A DNA stretch of 64,000 nt. Source: Alopecurus myosuroides (lineage: Eukaryota; Streptophyta; Magnoliopsida; Poales; Poaceae). Positions 13,005-22,718 of the stretch are shown here, piece by piece (within the stretch, counting starts at the first letter, position 1; each line of letters starts with the position of its first letter). Position numbers and translations under genes: made by a program. The notes under the pieces are model-generated. The model did no database searches. It was not told the DNA's origin and saw only the letters and a program-made list of their open reading frames with translations. The stretch is taken from the NCBI GenBank assembly GCA_028641055.1, contig CM054062.1:140410682-140474681 (forward strand). Direction: 5' to 3'.

Positions 13005-14159
13005 TTGCACCAATTTGGCCGTACACGCAAGAATAACCCGCCATATGGGAAGCTAACCCACCAAGCGGGGTACTCTACACAACCAACCATTCTTCGCATC
13101 AAGACCAAAGCACCTTGGGCGCACGGCTAATCGAGCCCAGAAGAAAATGGACCCTCATAGCACTCTAAGAACGTGTCCCCCTATATGCCGACTACAAAAG
13201 TTCCACCCTGGCCTGGGCTCGCAAAAACATGCATGCGGCAAATGGAAAACACGAACTAAATGAGGCGATTTGGACGAGATGCGAATCAGGTCAAGTTGAG
13301 GGGGGCGCCCATACTCGCTTCCCACATGCGGGTAGTGCGCTCATCATGGATCAGTAGACAAGACCCTTTTCCTATTAGGGTCGACACTAGCAGGCCTCAA
13401 AACCACACAGGGCCTCCTGCCGGTGCCTTATCATCAAATTATTATTAATAGTAACATTAGCATGATTGATTGATTAACATCGAGCCCCCAGAACATAATA
13501 ACGATATAGTAACTGAAAGTAACGGGTAACAGACTCGAGCAAAACTACCTAAGCATGCTAGTAAGACACGGGCTCAAACAAAAGGTTGTAGGTATGGAGG
13601 TGAGGCAATATCAGGGTAAAGGATACATGCGATAGGTTCGTAACAGAAACAACTACTACTAAGGCTAGCAGAAAAGAACAACGGAAAGTATCGGTAACCA
13701 ATGTTGAAAGGAACACAGTGGTTCATGTGAGTGATAACTTGCCTGCAAAACCCAGTAGCCTGGTACTGAGCTAACTCCTTAGAAGGGGTGTCGTAAGTAT
13801 CGTCGGTCTCAACGTCGTCGTATATCCGGGAAGAAGCAAACAAACAAGGCAGAAAGATAAACAATCAATATCATGGCATTGTGCACAATCAAAGATGATG
13901 CATGTCAAGTTAATGGGTGCATCAAAATAAACTAGTTGGCAAGATAGAAACAGGATTAAATGGACCCATATGCAATTGGATTGCATATGAAAAGCCCATG
14001 AATTATGGTGGAATTAATTGTTTTACAACTAAGCAACATGTGAAAGTGGAATAGCATGATGCATGGATGAGGAAAACAGCAAAATAACAACAATAGAATC
14101 AAATAGAAATAAGGTTTAACAAGTTTGGAAATTTGTTTATTAAGTTAAGAAATTTTGGT

Positions 14160-14960
14160 TACTTAAAGGTGTCACACAAGCATTTGTTGTTTTCACCACT
14201 TTTAATTGTTCAAAATAGATAACAAAGTTTATATTTGAAAAGAAAACAAGATTTTAGTTGGAATACATGTTTCACTTGTTGAAAAAGGATTTCAAATAAA
14301 GTATTTAGGAATTAAACAAGTTAAACAAGAATTAAATGAATTTAATTCAAACATGAACTTATTTGAATTTTTTATTTGTTCAAAACATTAAGTGAGATTC
14401 ATATGTGAAAAGTTTATACTTTTGTGGTTTGAAAACATATTTATATGCCCCAAAAGAATTTGTTTTGATCAAGTTATAAATTTAACAATATTAAATGATT
14501 TAAACAAGGTTTAAATCATTCAACCAATTTTTAATTATTCAAAACATGAAACAAATTTTATATTTGGAAAGAGGGTTTAATTTTGCATGGAAAACATATT
14601 TCATTTGTGGAAATTGGATTTAAAATGAGCAAGTTATTATTTTGGCAATTTTAAATGCAATAATTAAGAAACAGTTGTTTTCAGCAATTTAAATTATTCA
14701 AAACAGCAAACAAAATTTATATTTGGAAAGTACATGAAAAGTTGATTGGAAAACATTTTTAGTTTGTGGAATTTGGAATTTTTATGAACAAGTTATGAAT
14801 TTTGCAAGTTTAAGTGAATTTGACAAGTTTTCAAATTTTGCACCAATTTAAAATATTCAAAACAGTAAACAAATTTTATATTTGGATAGATCATTTAATT
14901 TGGGACAGAAAACATATTAAAAATGTTTAATTTGGAGTTGGGATGAATTTCTTATGCAAT
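14160..14960 (-). repeat. Decayed tandem array, period about 160 bp, in LARD-B LTR
   Basis: A TTCAAAA core within a longer AT-rich unit recurs at about 14209, 14379, 14538, 14698 and 14857, giving spacings of 170, 159, 160 and 159 bp. Units share segments such as TTTATATTTGGAAAG and GGAAAACAT...TTTGTGGAA. About five diverged units are visible. The right LTR carries the same array at about 19950-20755. Confidence 0.75.
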
Positions 14961-15110
14961 TTACAATTTTGGGTGCAAATCTGCCATTTTTATGAATCTA
15001 GGGACTTGGAAAGATATTTGCAGGGGCTATAAATAATTGCCAGGGGCCTAGGTGTGATTTCCTATAAGTTCTATGACCAAAACAATGCAAAAATAAAAGT
15101 TTGTTTTATT

Positions 15111-15190
15111 TGGGAGAGGGGGGACTCGAACCCCCCACCTCCTGGTTGCAAGCAAAGGAACAGAACCAAAGGGCTAGATGCGGCTGTGTT
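15111..15190 (-). other. tRNA-like segment 1 in LARD-B LTR
   Basis: On the minus strand GGGGGGTTCGAGTCCCCCC forms a perfect T-arm-like stem with a TTCGAGT loop and a perfect pol III B-box (GGTTCGAGTCC). CTTGCAA, like an anticodon loop, precedes it, and TAGC...GG upstream is a weak A-box. The 5' acceptor strand does not match, so it is a relic or a mimic rather than a working tRNA. The copy in the right LTR is at about 20903-20982. Confidence 0.5.
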
Positions 15191-15264
15191 GGTGGAAAGG
15201 CATCTCGGAGGGGGATAAGCTGTTGGTGCGGCTGTAACTGAATTAAAACGAAAAAGGAGCATGA

Positions 15265-15345
15265 AAAGGGTGGGGCTGGGACTTGATCCCGCGATCTGCT
15301 GGGATTGTTGCGCGCGCCCTACCATCTGCACTGCTGCGCCGTTGT
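15265..15345 (-). other. tRNA-like segment 2 in LARD-B LTR
   Basis: The minus strand reads TGCAGATGGTAGGGCGCG, like an A-box and D-arm, and about 45 bp on it has GGATCAAGTCC, a 9-of-11 match to the B-box. TTTT follows shortly after, as at a pol III terminator. It lies about 150 bp from segment 1 in the same direction. The right LTR copy is at about 21062-21137. Confidence 0.42.
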
Positions 15346-15399
15346 GATGGTATACGGGATCTAGTTAGTTTTGAGCCAAACCAACGGCGTTAACTGCAC

Positions 15400-15955
15400 T
15401 TACTTGACTGAATCTGAGCGGACAGGTACAGGTCCATCGCTCGCTGTGGACGATGGCCGCTGGCCGATGGGGGCGTGGGGTGTGCTTGCGGGTGGCGTGG
15501 GGTGATGGAGAAGAGGGAGGGGCGAGAGGGAAGAAGGCGAGAGGGGGACGGCCTCACCTCGAGCTGCAGGAGGAGGAGGCGATCGGGCGGACGGGCAGCA
15601 GGTCGGGGCAGGGCGACGTGACACGGACGGCGGCGAAACTCGGACGGCGCCGGAGCTCCGGGGGCTCCCGGCGGAAACCGAGGGCACCGGGAGGACGAGG
15701 GGAGCGGGGAGGTTCCATTCCCACGCCCGGCTGCTCCTCGAGGTGGCTGTGGAGGCCGGCGGTGAGGGGAGGCGATGGTTCTCTGTGCTGGTTCAGAGTT
15801 TCAGAAATACAGAGCAGAGGGAGCAGGGAGAAGAGGAAGAAGGGATGGCGGCTGGGGAGGAAGAAGGAGGGGAAGAGGTTAGGGTTAGGGTTTCTCCTCC
15901 GGTTGGGATAGATATAGGAGAGGGGATGGGAGCAGGTGGAGCTTGGTGCTGTCGT
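15400..15955 (-). promoter_or_regulatory. GC-rich island with TATA-like and telo-box-like motifs in LARD-B LTR
   Basis: On the minus strand CCTATATCTATCCC (about 15906-15918) is followed by AAACCCTAACCCTAACC (about 15875-15893). This looks like a TATA box with a telo-box downstream, as in many plant promoters, and would place the LTR transcription start near 15880. In the right LTR, which is the 5' LTR and would drive transcription, the TATA core reads CCAATATC because of one substitution. Confidence 0.45.
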
Positions 15956-16729
15956 GTGATGACCTCACCTGTACGGAGGTGGAAGAAAAGGGCCAGAGAG
16001 GAAAAAGATAGGTGGGCTTGGGGTAGGAGAGAAAAGGAGATGGGCTGGCTGGTTATGGGCTGCTCCCTCTCCTGCTTTTTATTATTTCTGTTTCATTCTT
16101 TTTTTTTGTAGAAATAGGTTTTGGAAGAAAATGAATAGGTTTTAGCTTATTAAAATTTCCAGAAAATTTAGGTTAAGTTATTTAGAACATTAGCAACAAA
16201 TGCAAAGATTGGTTTGCCAAAAGGTGACATTTAAAATAATGTTTGTATTGGAAACCAAATTGAATGAATTTTCAATATTAAACAAACCTTATTTAAAACA
16301 ACATTTTTAAAAGGGTTACCCCTAAGATTTAAAGTGATTAAAGATTTCATTTGTTTGGTGAATTCCATGGATTCAAATGGGTAATGATTTGAAATACATT
16401 TGGTTTGAAATTGAGGTGAAATAGAATGAATTGATTGGACTAATGGTTTGATTAAAACCAACAAATTAAGGAGTTATTAACATGGAATAAAATGGAACAA
16501 TTTGGTTGTTTTCACTTGTTATTTTTATTCCAAAAATTGTAACAGAACAAGTATGAAAACATTGTTTGAATAAGGTTTGAATTTGAGTTGTGAAAACAGT
16601 GGAAAACAAATGCAACAATTTAGAAACAAATGCAAACAACATGGAAACAATATGATGACATGATGCAAAACTTAAATAAACATGCAACAAACATTCTAAG
16701 GGGGTGGTTTTCATACTTGGGATGTTACA

Positions 16730-16768
16730 AACGCCCCCCCTTGAAGGAATCGCGCCCCGAGATTCCTA
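16730..16768 (-). promoter_or_regulatory. LARD-B polypurine tract and chromovirus-like coding tail
   Basis: On the minus strand TTCAAGGGGGGGCGTT abuts the LTR start TGTAACATCCC. In codons it reads ISGRDSFKGGRL and then a stop whose TAA is supplied by the LTR bases TG-TAA-C. The tail resembles the C-terminus of Del/Tekay polyproteins. Ending a polyprotein at the LTR edge is consistent with a chromovirus origin for this stretch. Confidence 0.62.
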
Positions 16769-16884
16769 CTGAGAAAAGAAAAGGTCCGGATACTTCTTGG
16801 GAAGATCCTTTTGAGCTATGACACGTGAAACACATCGTGCACCTTGGATAGACGTCAGGGAATTAGCAAACCACCGGAACATTT

Positions 16885-17298
16885 TCAAGTAAAGGGAGAG
16901 GTTTTTGTATTGAGGGTGTATAGCTGAATGGAACTTGATTCATTTGGAGAATAGATTATCTGGCTAGAATGGTGGAACAGAGTTATTGACATCAATGCAA
17001 CACCAGGAATAATCATCAATGTCAGAATCATCAACATGAGAGTAACGAGGAATATGTGGCCTCCCATTAGAATTTGATTTCTGTGACTCAGCTTGGAAGT
17101 CAACATTTGAGATCCCGGGGAGTGAACAGAGATTTGATTGCTTAGTGGAACCAGAATTGGGTTGTATGTTGTGGAAAAGATTGTTGACACAAAGGAATGT
17201 GATGCTCCGGTATCAAATAACACTTTAACTGGATAAGAGTTTACGAGGAAGTTTTGATTAGACGCCGGTAGAAGATTTGAAGTGGAAAACAACAACAA
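16885..17298 (-). pseudogene. LARD-B protease fragment (retropepsin, DTGAS)
   Basis: This 137-codon minus-strand frame contains VLFDTGASHSFVS near residues 27-39. This is the active-site motif of Ty3/gypsy aspartic proteases, which cut the polyprotein into working parts. After about residue 75 the sequence stops looking like a protease and becomes a hydrophobic run, probably through a frameshift or old deletion. No zinc knuckle lies upstream and no reverse transcriptase downstream. The fragment sits between the purine tract and primer site in the 1043-bp internal region and is the only clear pol remnant in any of the three LARDs here. The methionine at 17298 need not be a real start. The active-site motif is well supported; activity is unlikely. 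Confidence 0.75.
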
Positions 17299-17757
17299 GA
17301 TTTCAACGGACGAAAAGGATGTTGAGAAGAACAGGATATCAACATCGGGGAAAACGAGAACAAAACTCCTGAGGTACTACGGAAAACCCATCCGGGCATC
17401 TAAAGGATCAATATCTAACGCTTAAGGAATAGAGGATCTGCTTCCGGGGCTTACACGCCTCCGTTCTCAATCATGAGTAGGCAACATGATAAATCATGTC
17501 ACAACCACCTCCATTCCTATGATCTAGTAGATATAACCATCCTAGAGAAACCAGAATTCCTGAAATCCTAACTTGAAAGTTTAGATGAGAAGGGAGAAAT
17601 CAACGTTGCACTTCCTTACCAGAAAAGGGTGGGTGGGTGGGGAAAAGAAGAAAAAGAACAGAATTCCTACTCTCACGTTTCATTTTGTTCCTATATAGCT
17701 ACAAAATAGTTTCTAGACTCAACTGCGGCCAGTAAAAAGGGATCCTACAGGCAGACA
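17299..17757 (-). other. LARD-B internal leader, no gene seen
   Basis: About 460 bp lies between the protease fragment and the primer-binding site. In a full element this would hold the leader and gag. I see no recognisable gag sequence, only short interrupted frames. Confidence 0.6.
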
Positions 17758-17770
17758 GGCTCTGATACCA
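17758..17770 (-). promoter_or_regulatory. LARD-B primer-binding site (initiator tRNA-Met)
   Basis: GGCTCTGATACCA is the complement of TGGTATCAGAGCC, which pairs with the 3' end of plant initiator tRNA-Met. It lies two bases from the right LTR and shows that this LTR is the 5' LTR. Confidence 0.9.
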
Positions 17771-17772
17771 TT

Positions 17773-20700
17773 TGTCGCACCCTGATTTCTAGGGGATACT
17801 CACCGTACGAACTGGATAGCAGATGCTTGGATTATGGGGCATAACTGCTCCCACGTCCCAGCTTCCTGGTAGGCCTGCGCTTATGCGCGACAACACAAGC
17901 CCTGCTATTCCATCGTCGATGTAAACTATCCACTAGAGATCAAAGGCACTTCCGTCGACGTACTTCAACCCATACACACATGGTACGTCAACGGCATTGA
18001 ACAACTGATATCACAACAGATCTCTACGACACAAAAGATTGAAATAAGTTGCAAATGGCTCTCATTAGAGCAGAGATAGAAAATACAATCATTCAGAGGG
18101 CACCTGCCCCAACAATACATCATTACAATACAGCGGAAGCATTCAACATGTCTGAGTACAGACAAGAACCAAATAGGCCTAAGAGGCCGGAAACAAACAG
18201 ACGGAGCCCATCCACGAAGTCTCGGATCCTGCCCGGGTCCGCTATCTACTCGTCAGCAGTCTCGTCGTCATACTCCACGTAGTAGCCACCATGGAGATCC
18301 TCGGAAACGTCGTCTGCGTAAACCACAGCCCCAAAGGGTTCAGTACATAAACGTACTGGCAAGCAAGACTCACAGTTCACCAAAGTGTAACCCGTCAACA
18401 CCAAGCACAGATGCCTTGGGTTCAACGGAAGAGAGGGGATATAAAAGATGCTGCAACTGGCTGCGCTAACCAACTACAGAGATTCTACCACTTCCGGCTA
18501 ACAGAAAGGAGATAAGATCGAGGATTGTAACCAACTGAAAGATAACCTCAAACAAACCCATCCTGGATCTCGCCACTTATCCAAAGAAGCAATCCGAGGA
18601 TAACTCACACAGTTGTATTAAAGGTGAATCAAGTTATTGTGTCATCAAACTATTACTGGTCAAGTTATTAATCATTGGGTGTAACATGTTGGATCATTAT
18701 GTTTAAGTTGTCCTGAGTACTTGTTAGCCAGTACTTTCACCAAGTAATCCATAACCGCGGAAAACACGGCTTCTCGAGAAGATTATCCCTGCAGGGTTGC
18801 ACCAATTTGGCCGTACACGCAAGAATAACCCGCCAGATGGGAAGCTAACCCACCAAGCGGGGTACTCTACACAACCAACCATTCTTCGCATCAAGCCCAA
18901 AGCACCTTGGGCGCACGGCTAATCGAGCCCAGAAGAAAATGGACCCTCATAGCACTCTAAGAACGTGTCCCCCTATATGCCGACTACGAAAGTTCCACCC
19001 TGGCCTGGGCTCGCAAAAACATGCATGCGGCAAATGGAAAACACGAACTAAATGAGGCGATTTGGACGAGATGCGAATCAGGTCAAGTTGAGGGGGGCGC
19101 CCATACTCGCTTCCCACATGCGGGTAGTGCGCTCATCATGGATCAGTAGACAAGACCCTTTTCCTATTAGGGTCGACACTAGCAGGCCTCAAACCCACAC
19201 AGGGCCTCCTGCCGGTGCCTTATCATCAAATTATTATTAATAGTAACATTAGCATGATTGATTGATTAACATCGAGCCCCCAGAACATAATAACGATATA
19301 GTAACTGAAAGTAACGGGTAACAACTCGAGCAAAACAACCTAAGCATGCTAGTAAGACACGGGCTCAAACAAAAGGTTGTAGGTATGGAGGTGAGGCAAT
19401 ATCAGGGTAAAGGATACATGCGATAGGTTCGTAACAGAAACAACTACTACTAAGGCTAGCAGAAAAGAACAACGGAAAGTATCGGTAACCAATGTTGAAA
19501 GGAACACAGTGGTTCATGTGAGTGATAACTTGCCTGCAAAACCCAGTAGCCTGGTACTGAGCTAACTCCTTAGAAGGGGTGTCGTAAGTATCGTCGGTCT
19601 CAACGTCGTCGTATATCCGGGAAGAAGCAAACAAACAAGGCAGAAAGATAAACAATCAATATCATGGCATTGTGCACAATCAAAGATGATGCATGTCAAG
19701 TTAATGGGTGCATCAAAATAAACTAGTTGGCAAGATAGAAACATGATTAAATGGACCCATATGCAATTGGATTGCATATGAAAAGCCCATGAATTATGGT
19801 GGAATTAATTGTTTTACAACTAAGCAACATGTGAAAGTGGATTAGCATGATGCATGTATGAGGAAAACAGCAAAATAACAACAATAGAATCAAATAGAAA
19901 TAAGGTTTAACAAGTTTGGAAATTTGTTTATTAAGTTAAGAAATTTTGGTTACTTAAAGGTGTCACACAAGCATTTGTTTTTTTCACCACTTTTAATTGT
20001 TCAAAATAGATAACAAAGTTTATATTTGAAAATAAAACAAGATTTTAGTTGGAATACATGTTTCACTTGTTGAAAAAGGATTTCAAATAAAGTATTTAGG
20101 AATTAAACAAGTTAAACAAGAATTAAATGAATTTAATTCAAACATGAACTTATTTGAATTTTTTATTTGTTCAAAACATTAAGTGAGATTCATATGTGAA
20201 AAGTTTATACTTTTGTGGTTTGAAAACATATTTTATATGCCCCAAAAGAATTTGTTTTGATCAAGTTATAAATTTAACAATATTAAATGATTTAAACAAG
20301 GTTTAAATCATTCAACCAATTTTTAATTATTCAAAACATGAAACAAATTTTATATTTGGAAAGAGGGTTTAATTTTGCATGGAAAACATATTTCATTTGT
20401 GGAAATTGGATTTAAAATGCGCAAGTTATTATTTTGGCAATTTTAAATGCAATAATTAAGAAACAGTTGTTTTCAGCAATTTAAATTATTAAAAACAGCA
20501 AACAAAATTTATATTTGGAAAGTACATGAAAAGTTGATTGGAAAACATTTTTAGTTTGTGGAATTTGGAATTTTTATGAACAAGTTATGAATTTTGCAAG
20601 TTTAAGTGAATTTGACAAGTTTTCAAATTTTGCACCAATTTAAAATATTCAAAACAGTAAACAAATTTTATATTTGGATAGATCATTTAATTTGGGACAG

Positions 20701-22522
20701 AAAACATATTAAAAATGTTTAATTTGGAGTTGGGATGAATTTCTTATGCAATTTACAATTTTGGGTGCAAATCTGCCATTTTTATGAATCTAGGGACTTG
20801 GAAAGATATTTGCAGGGGCTATAAATAATTGCCATGGGCCTAGGTGTGATTTCCTATAAGTTCTATGACCAAAACAATGCAAAAATAAAAGTTTGTTTTA
20901 TTTGGGAGAGGGGGGACTCGAACCCCCCACCTCCTGGTTGCAAGCAAAGGAACAGAACCAAAGGGCTAGATGCGGCTGTGTTGGTGGAAAGGCATCTCGG
21001 AGGGGGATAAGCTGTTGGTGCGCTGTAACTGAATTAAAACGAAAAAGGAGCATGAAAAGGGTGGGGCTGGGACTTGATCCCACGATCTGTTGGGATTGCT
21101 GCGCGCGCCCTACCATCTGCACTGCTGCGCCGTTATGATGGTATACGGGATCTAGTTAGTTTTGAGCCAAACCAACGGCGTTAACTGCACTTACTTGACT
21201 GAATCTGAGCGGACAGGTACAGGTCCATCGCTCGCTGTGGACGATGGCCGCTGGCCGATGGGGGCGTGGGGTGTGCTTGCGGGTGGCGTGGGGTGATGGA
21301 GAAGAGGGAGGGGCGAGAGGGAAGAAGGCGAGAGGGGGACGGCCTCACCTCGAGCTGCAGGAGGAGGAGGCGATCGGGCGGACGGGCAGCAGGTCGGGGC
21401 AGGGCGACGTGACACGGACGGCGGCGAAACTCGGACGGCGCCGGAGCTCCGGGGGCTCCCGGCGGAAACCGAGGGCACCGGGAGGACGAGGGGAGCGGGG
21501 AGGTTCCATTCCCACGCCCGGCTGCTCCTCGAGGTGGCTGTGGAGGCCGGCGGTGAGGGGAGGCGATGGTTCTCTGTGCTGGTTCAGAGTTTCAGAAATA
21601 CAGAGCAGAGGGAGCATGGAGAAGAGGAAGAAGGGATGGCGGCTGGGGAGGAAGAAGGAGGGGAAGAGGTTAGGGTTAGGGTTTCTCCTCCGGTTGGGAT
21701 AGATATTGGAGAGGGGGTGGGAGCAGGTGGAGCTTGGTGCTGTCGTGTGATGACCTCACCTGTACGGAGGTGGAAGAAAAGGGCCAGAGAGGAAAAAGAT
21801 AGGTGGGCTTGGGGTACGAGAGAAAAGGAGATGGGATGGCTGGTTATGGGCTGCTCCCTCTCCTGCTTTTTTTTATTTCTGTTTCATTCCTTTTTTTTTT
21901 GTAGAAATAGGTTTTGGAAGAAAATGAATAGGTTTTAGCTTATTAAAATTTCCAGAAAATTTAGGTTAAGTTATTTAGAACATTAGCAACAAATGCAAAG
22001 ATTGGTTTGCCAAAAGGTGACATTTAAAATAATGTTTGTATTGGAAACCAAATTGAATGAATTTTCAATATTAAACAAACCTTATTTAAAACAACATTTT
22101 TAAAAGGGTTACCCCTAAGATTTAAAGTGATTAAAGATTTCATTTGTTTGGTGAATTCCATGGATTCAAATGGGTAATGATTTGAAATACATTTGGTTTG
22201 AAATTGAGGTGAAATAGAATGAATTGATTGGACTAATGGTTTGATTAAAACCAACAAATTAAGGAGTTATTAACATGGAATAAAATGGAACAATTTGGTT
22301 GTTTTCACTTGTTATTTTTATTCCAAAAATTGTAACAGAACAAGTATGAAAACATTGTTTGAATAAGGTTTGAATTTGAGTTGTGAAAACAGTGGAAAAC
22401 AAATGCAACAATTTAGAAACAAATGCAAACAACATGGAAACAATATGATGACATGATGCAAAACTTAAATAAACATGCAACAAACATTCTAAGGGGGTGG
22501 TTTTCATACTTGGGATGTTACA
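17773..22522 (-). repeat. LARD-B LTR, right copy (5' LTR on the minus strand)
   Basis: It has the same length (4750 bp) and the same landmarks as the left copy, ending GGGATGTTACA before the CACTG duplication. Differences from the left copy are scattered substitutions and a few one-base indels. As the 5' LTR it would drive transcription leftward. Confidence 0.93.
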
Positions 22523-22527
22523 CACTG

Positions 22528-22701
22528 TTCAAGGACGCCCTTGATATGCATTTAGAATCTTTTGAAAAGATCAGAAGGAGGGAAAATATACCAAAATTCC
22601 CTTAGATAAAAATAATGTAGATAGTAAATAGGTTTTTACTCAAAAATACTTTTCTTTCCTATGTGACGTCCATGCTAACTAAGGTCTCCTAAGGTCAGGA
22701 T
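22528..22701 (-). other. LARD-A internal leader remnant
   Basis: This short piece of the LARD-A internal region between LARD-B and the LARD-A primer site has no open frame of note. It shows that LARD-B landed close to the 5' end of the LARD-A RNA. Confidence 0.8.
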
Positions 22702-22714
22702 GGCTCTGATACCA
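22702..22714 (-). promoter_or_regulatory. LARD-A primer-binding site (initiator tRNA-Met)
   Basis: GGCTCTGATACCA, the complement of TGGTATCAGAGCC, lies four bases from the right LTR of LARD-A. LARD-B and LARD-C use the same primer. Confidence 0.9.
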
Positions 22715-22718
22715 ACTC

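Larger units (their letters stand above)
11980..16729 (-). repeat. LARD-B LTR, left copy (3' LTR on the minus strand)
   Basis: It starts TGTCGCACCC and ends GGGATGTTACA. It contains the ACAGCGGAA box (12338), the palindrome block (12957-13004), an array of about 160 bp (14160-14960), two tRNA-like segments (15111-15345), and a GC-rich island with TATA-like and telo-box-like motifs (15400-15950). Open frames such as 15453-15911 (152 codons) lie in the GC island, are repeated in the other LTR and are low-complexity; I do not call them genes. Confidence 0.93.
11980..22522 (-). mobile_element. LARD-B: non-autonomous LTR element with very small internal region
   Basis: It has two 4750-bp LTRs (11980-16729 and 17773-22522) around an internal region of only 1043 bp. 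The primer-binding site lies beside the right LTR and the purine tract beside the left LTR, so the element is on the minus strand. The internal region keeps a fragment of a retroviral-type protease but nothing else of gag or pol. About 90 percent of its 10.5 kb is LTR. In the first 1.4 kb of the LTRs I counted about a dozen substitutions, so LTR identity is close to 99 percent and the insertion is recent. It must have been copied by proteins from another element. Confidence 0.92.

Noticed and set aside
14160..14960. CRISPR-like array
   Set aside because: The repeats are long, diverged and without unique spacers, and the sequence is a plant LTR. They are tandem repeats, not CRISPR.
15453..15911. 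152-codon frame in the GC-rich part of the LARD-B LTR, repeated at 21244-21702
   Set aside because: It is low-complexity, rich in Gly, Arg and Glu, matches no family, and has overlapping long frames on both strands. Its repetition only reflects that both LTRs carry the same sequence.
20893..21138. 81-codon frame with GEGGLEPPTSWLQ
   Set aside because: This peptide is the reverse-strand reading of a tRNA-like T-arm. It is a well-known kind of false protein and the same bases are annotated as a tRNA-like segment.
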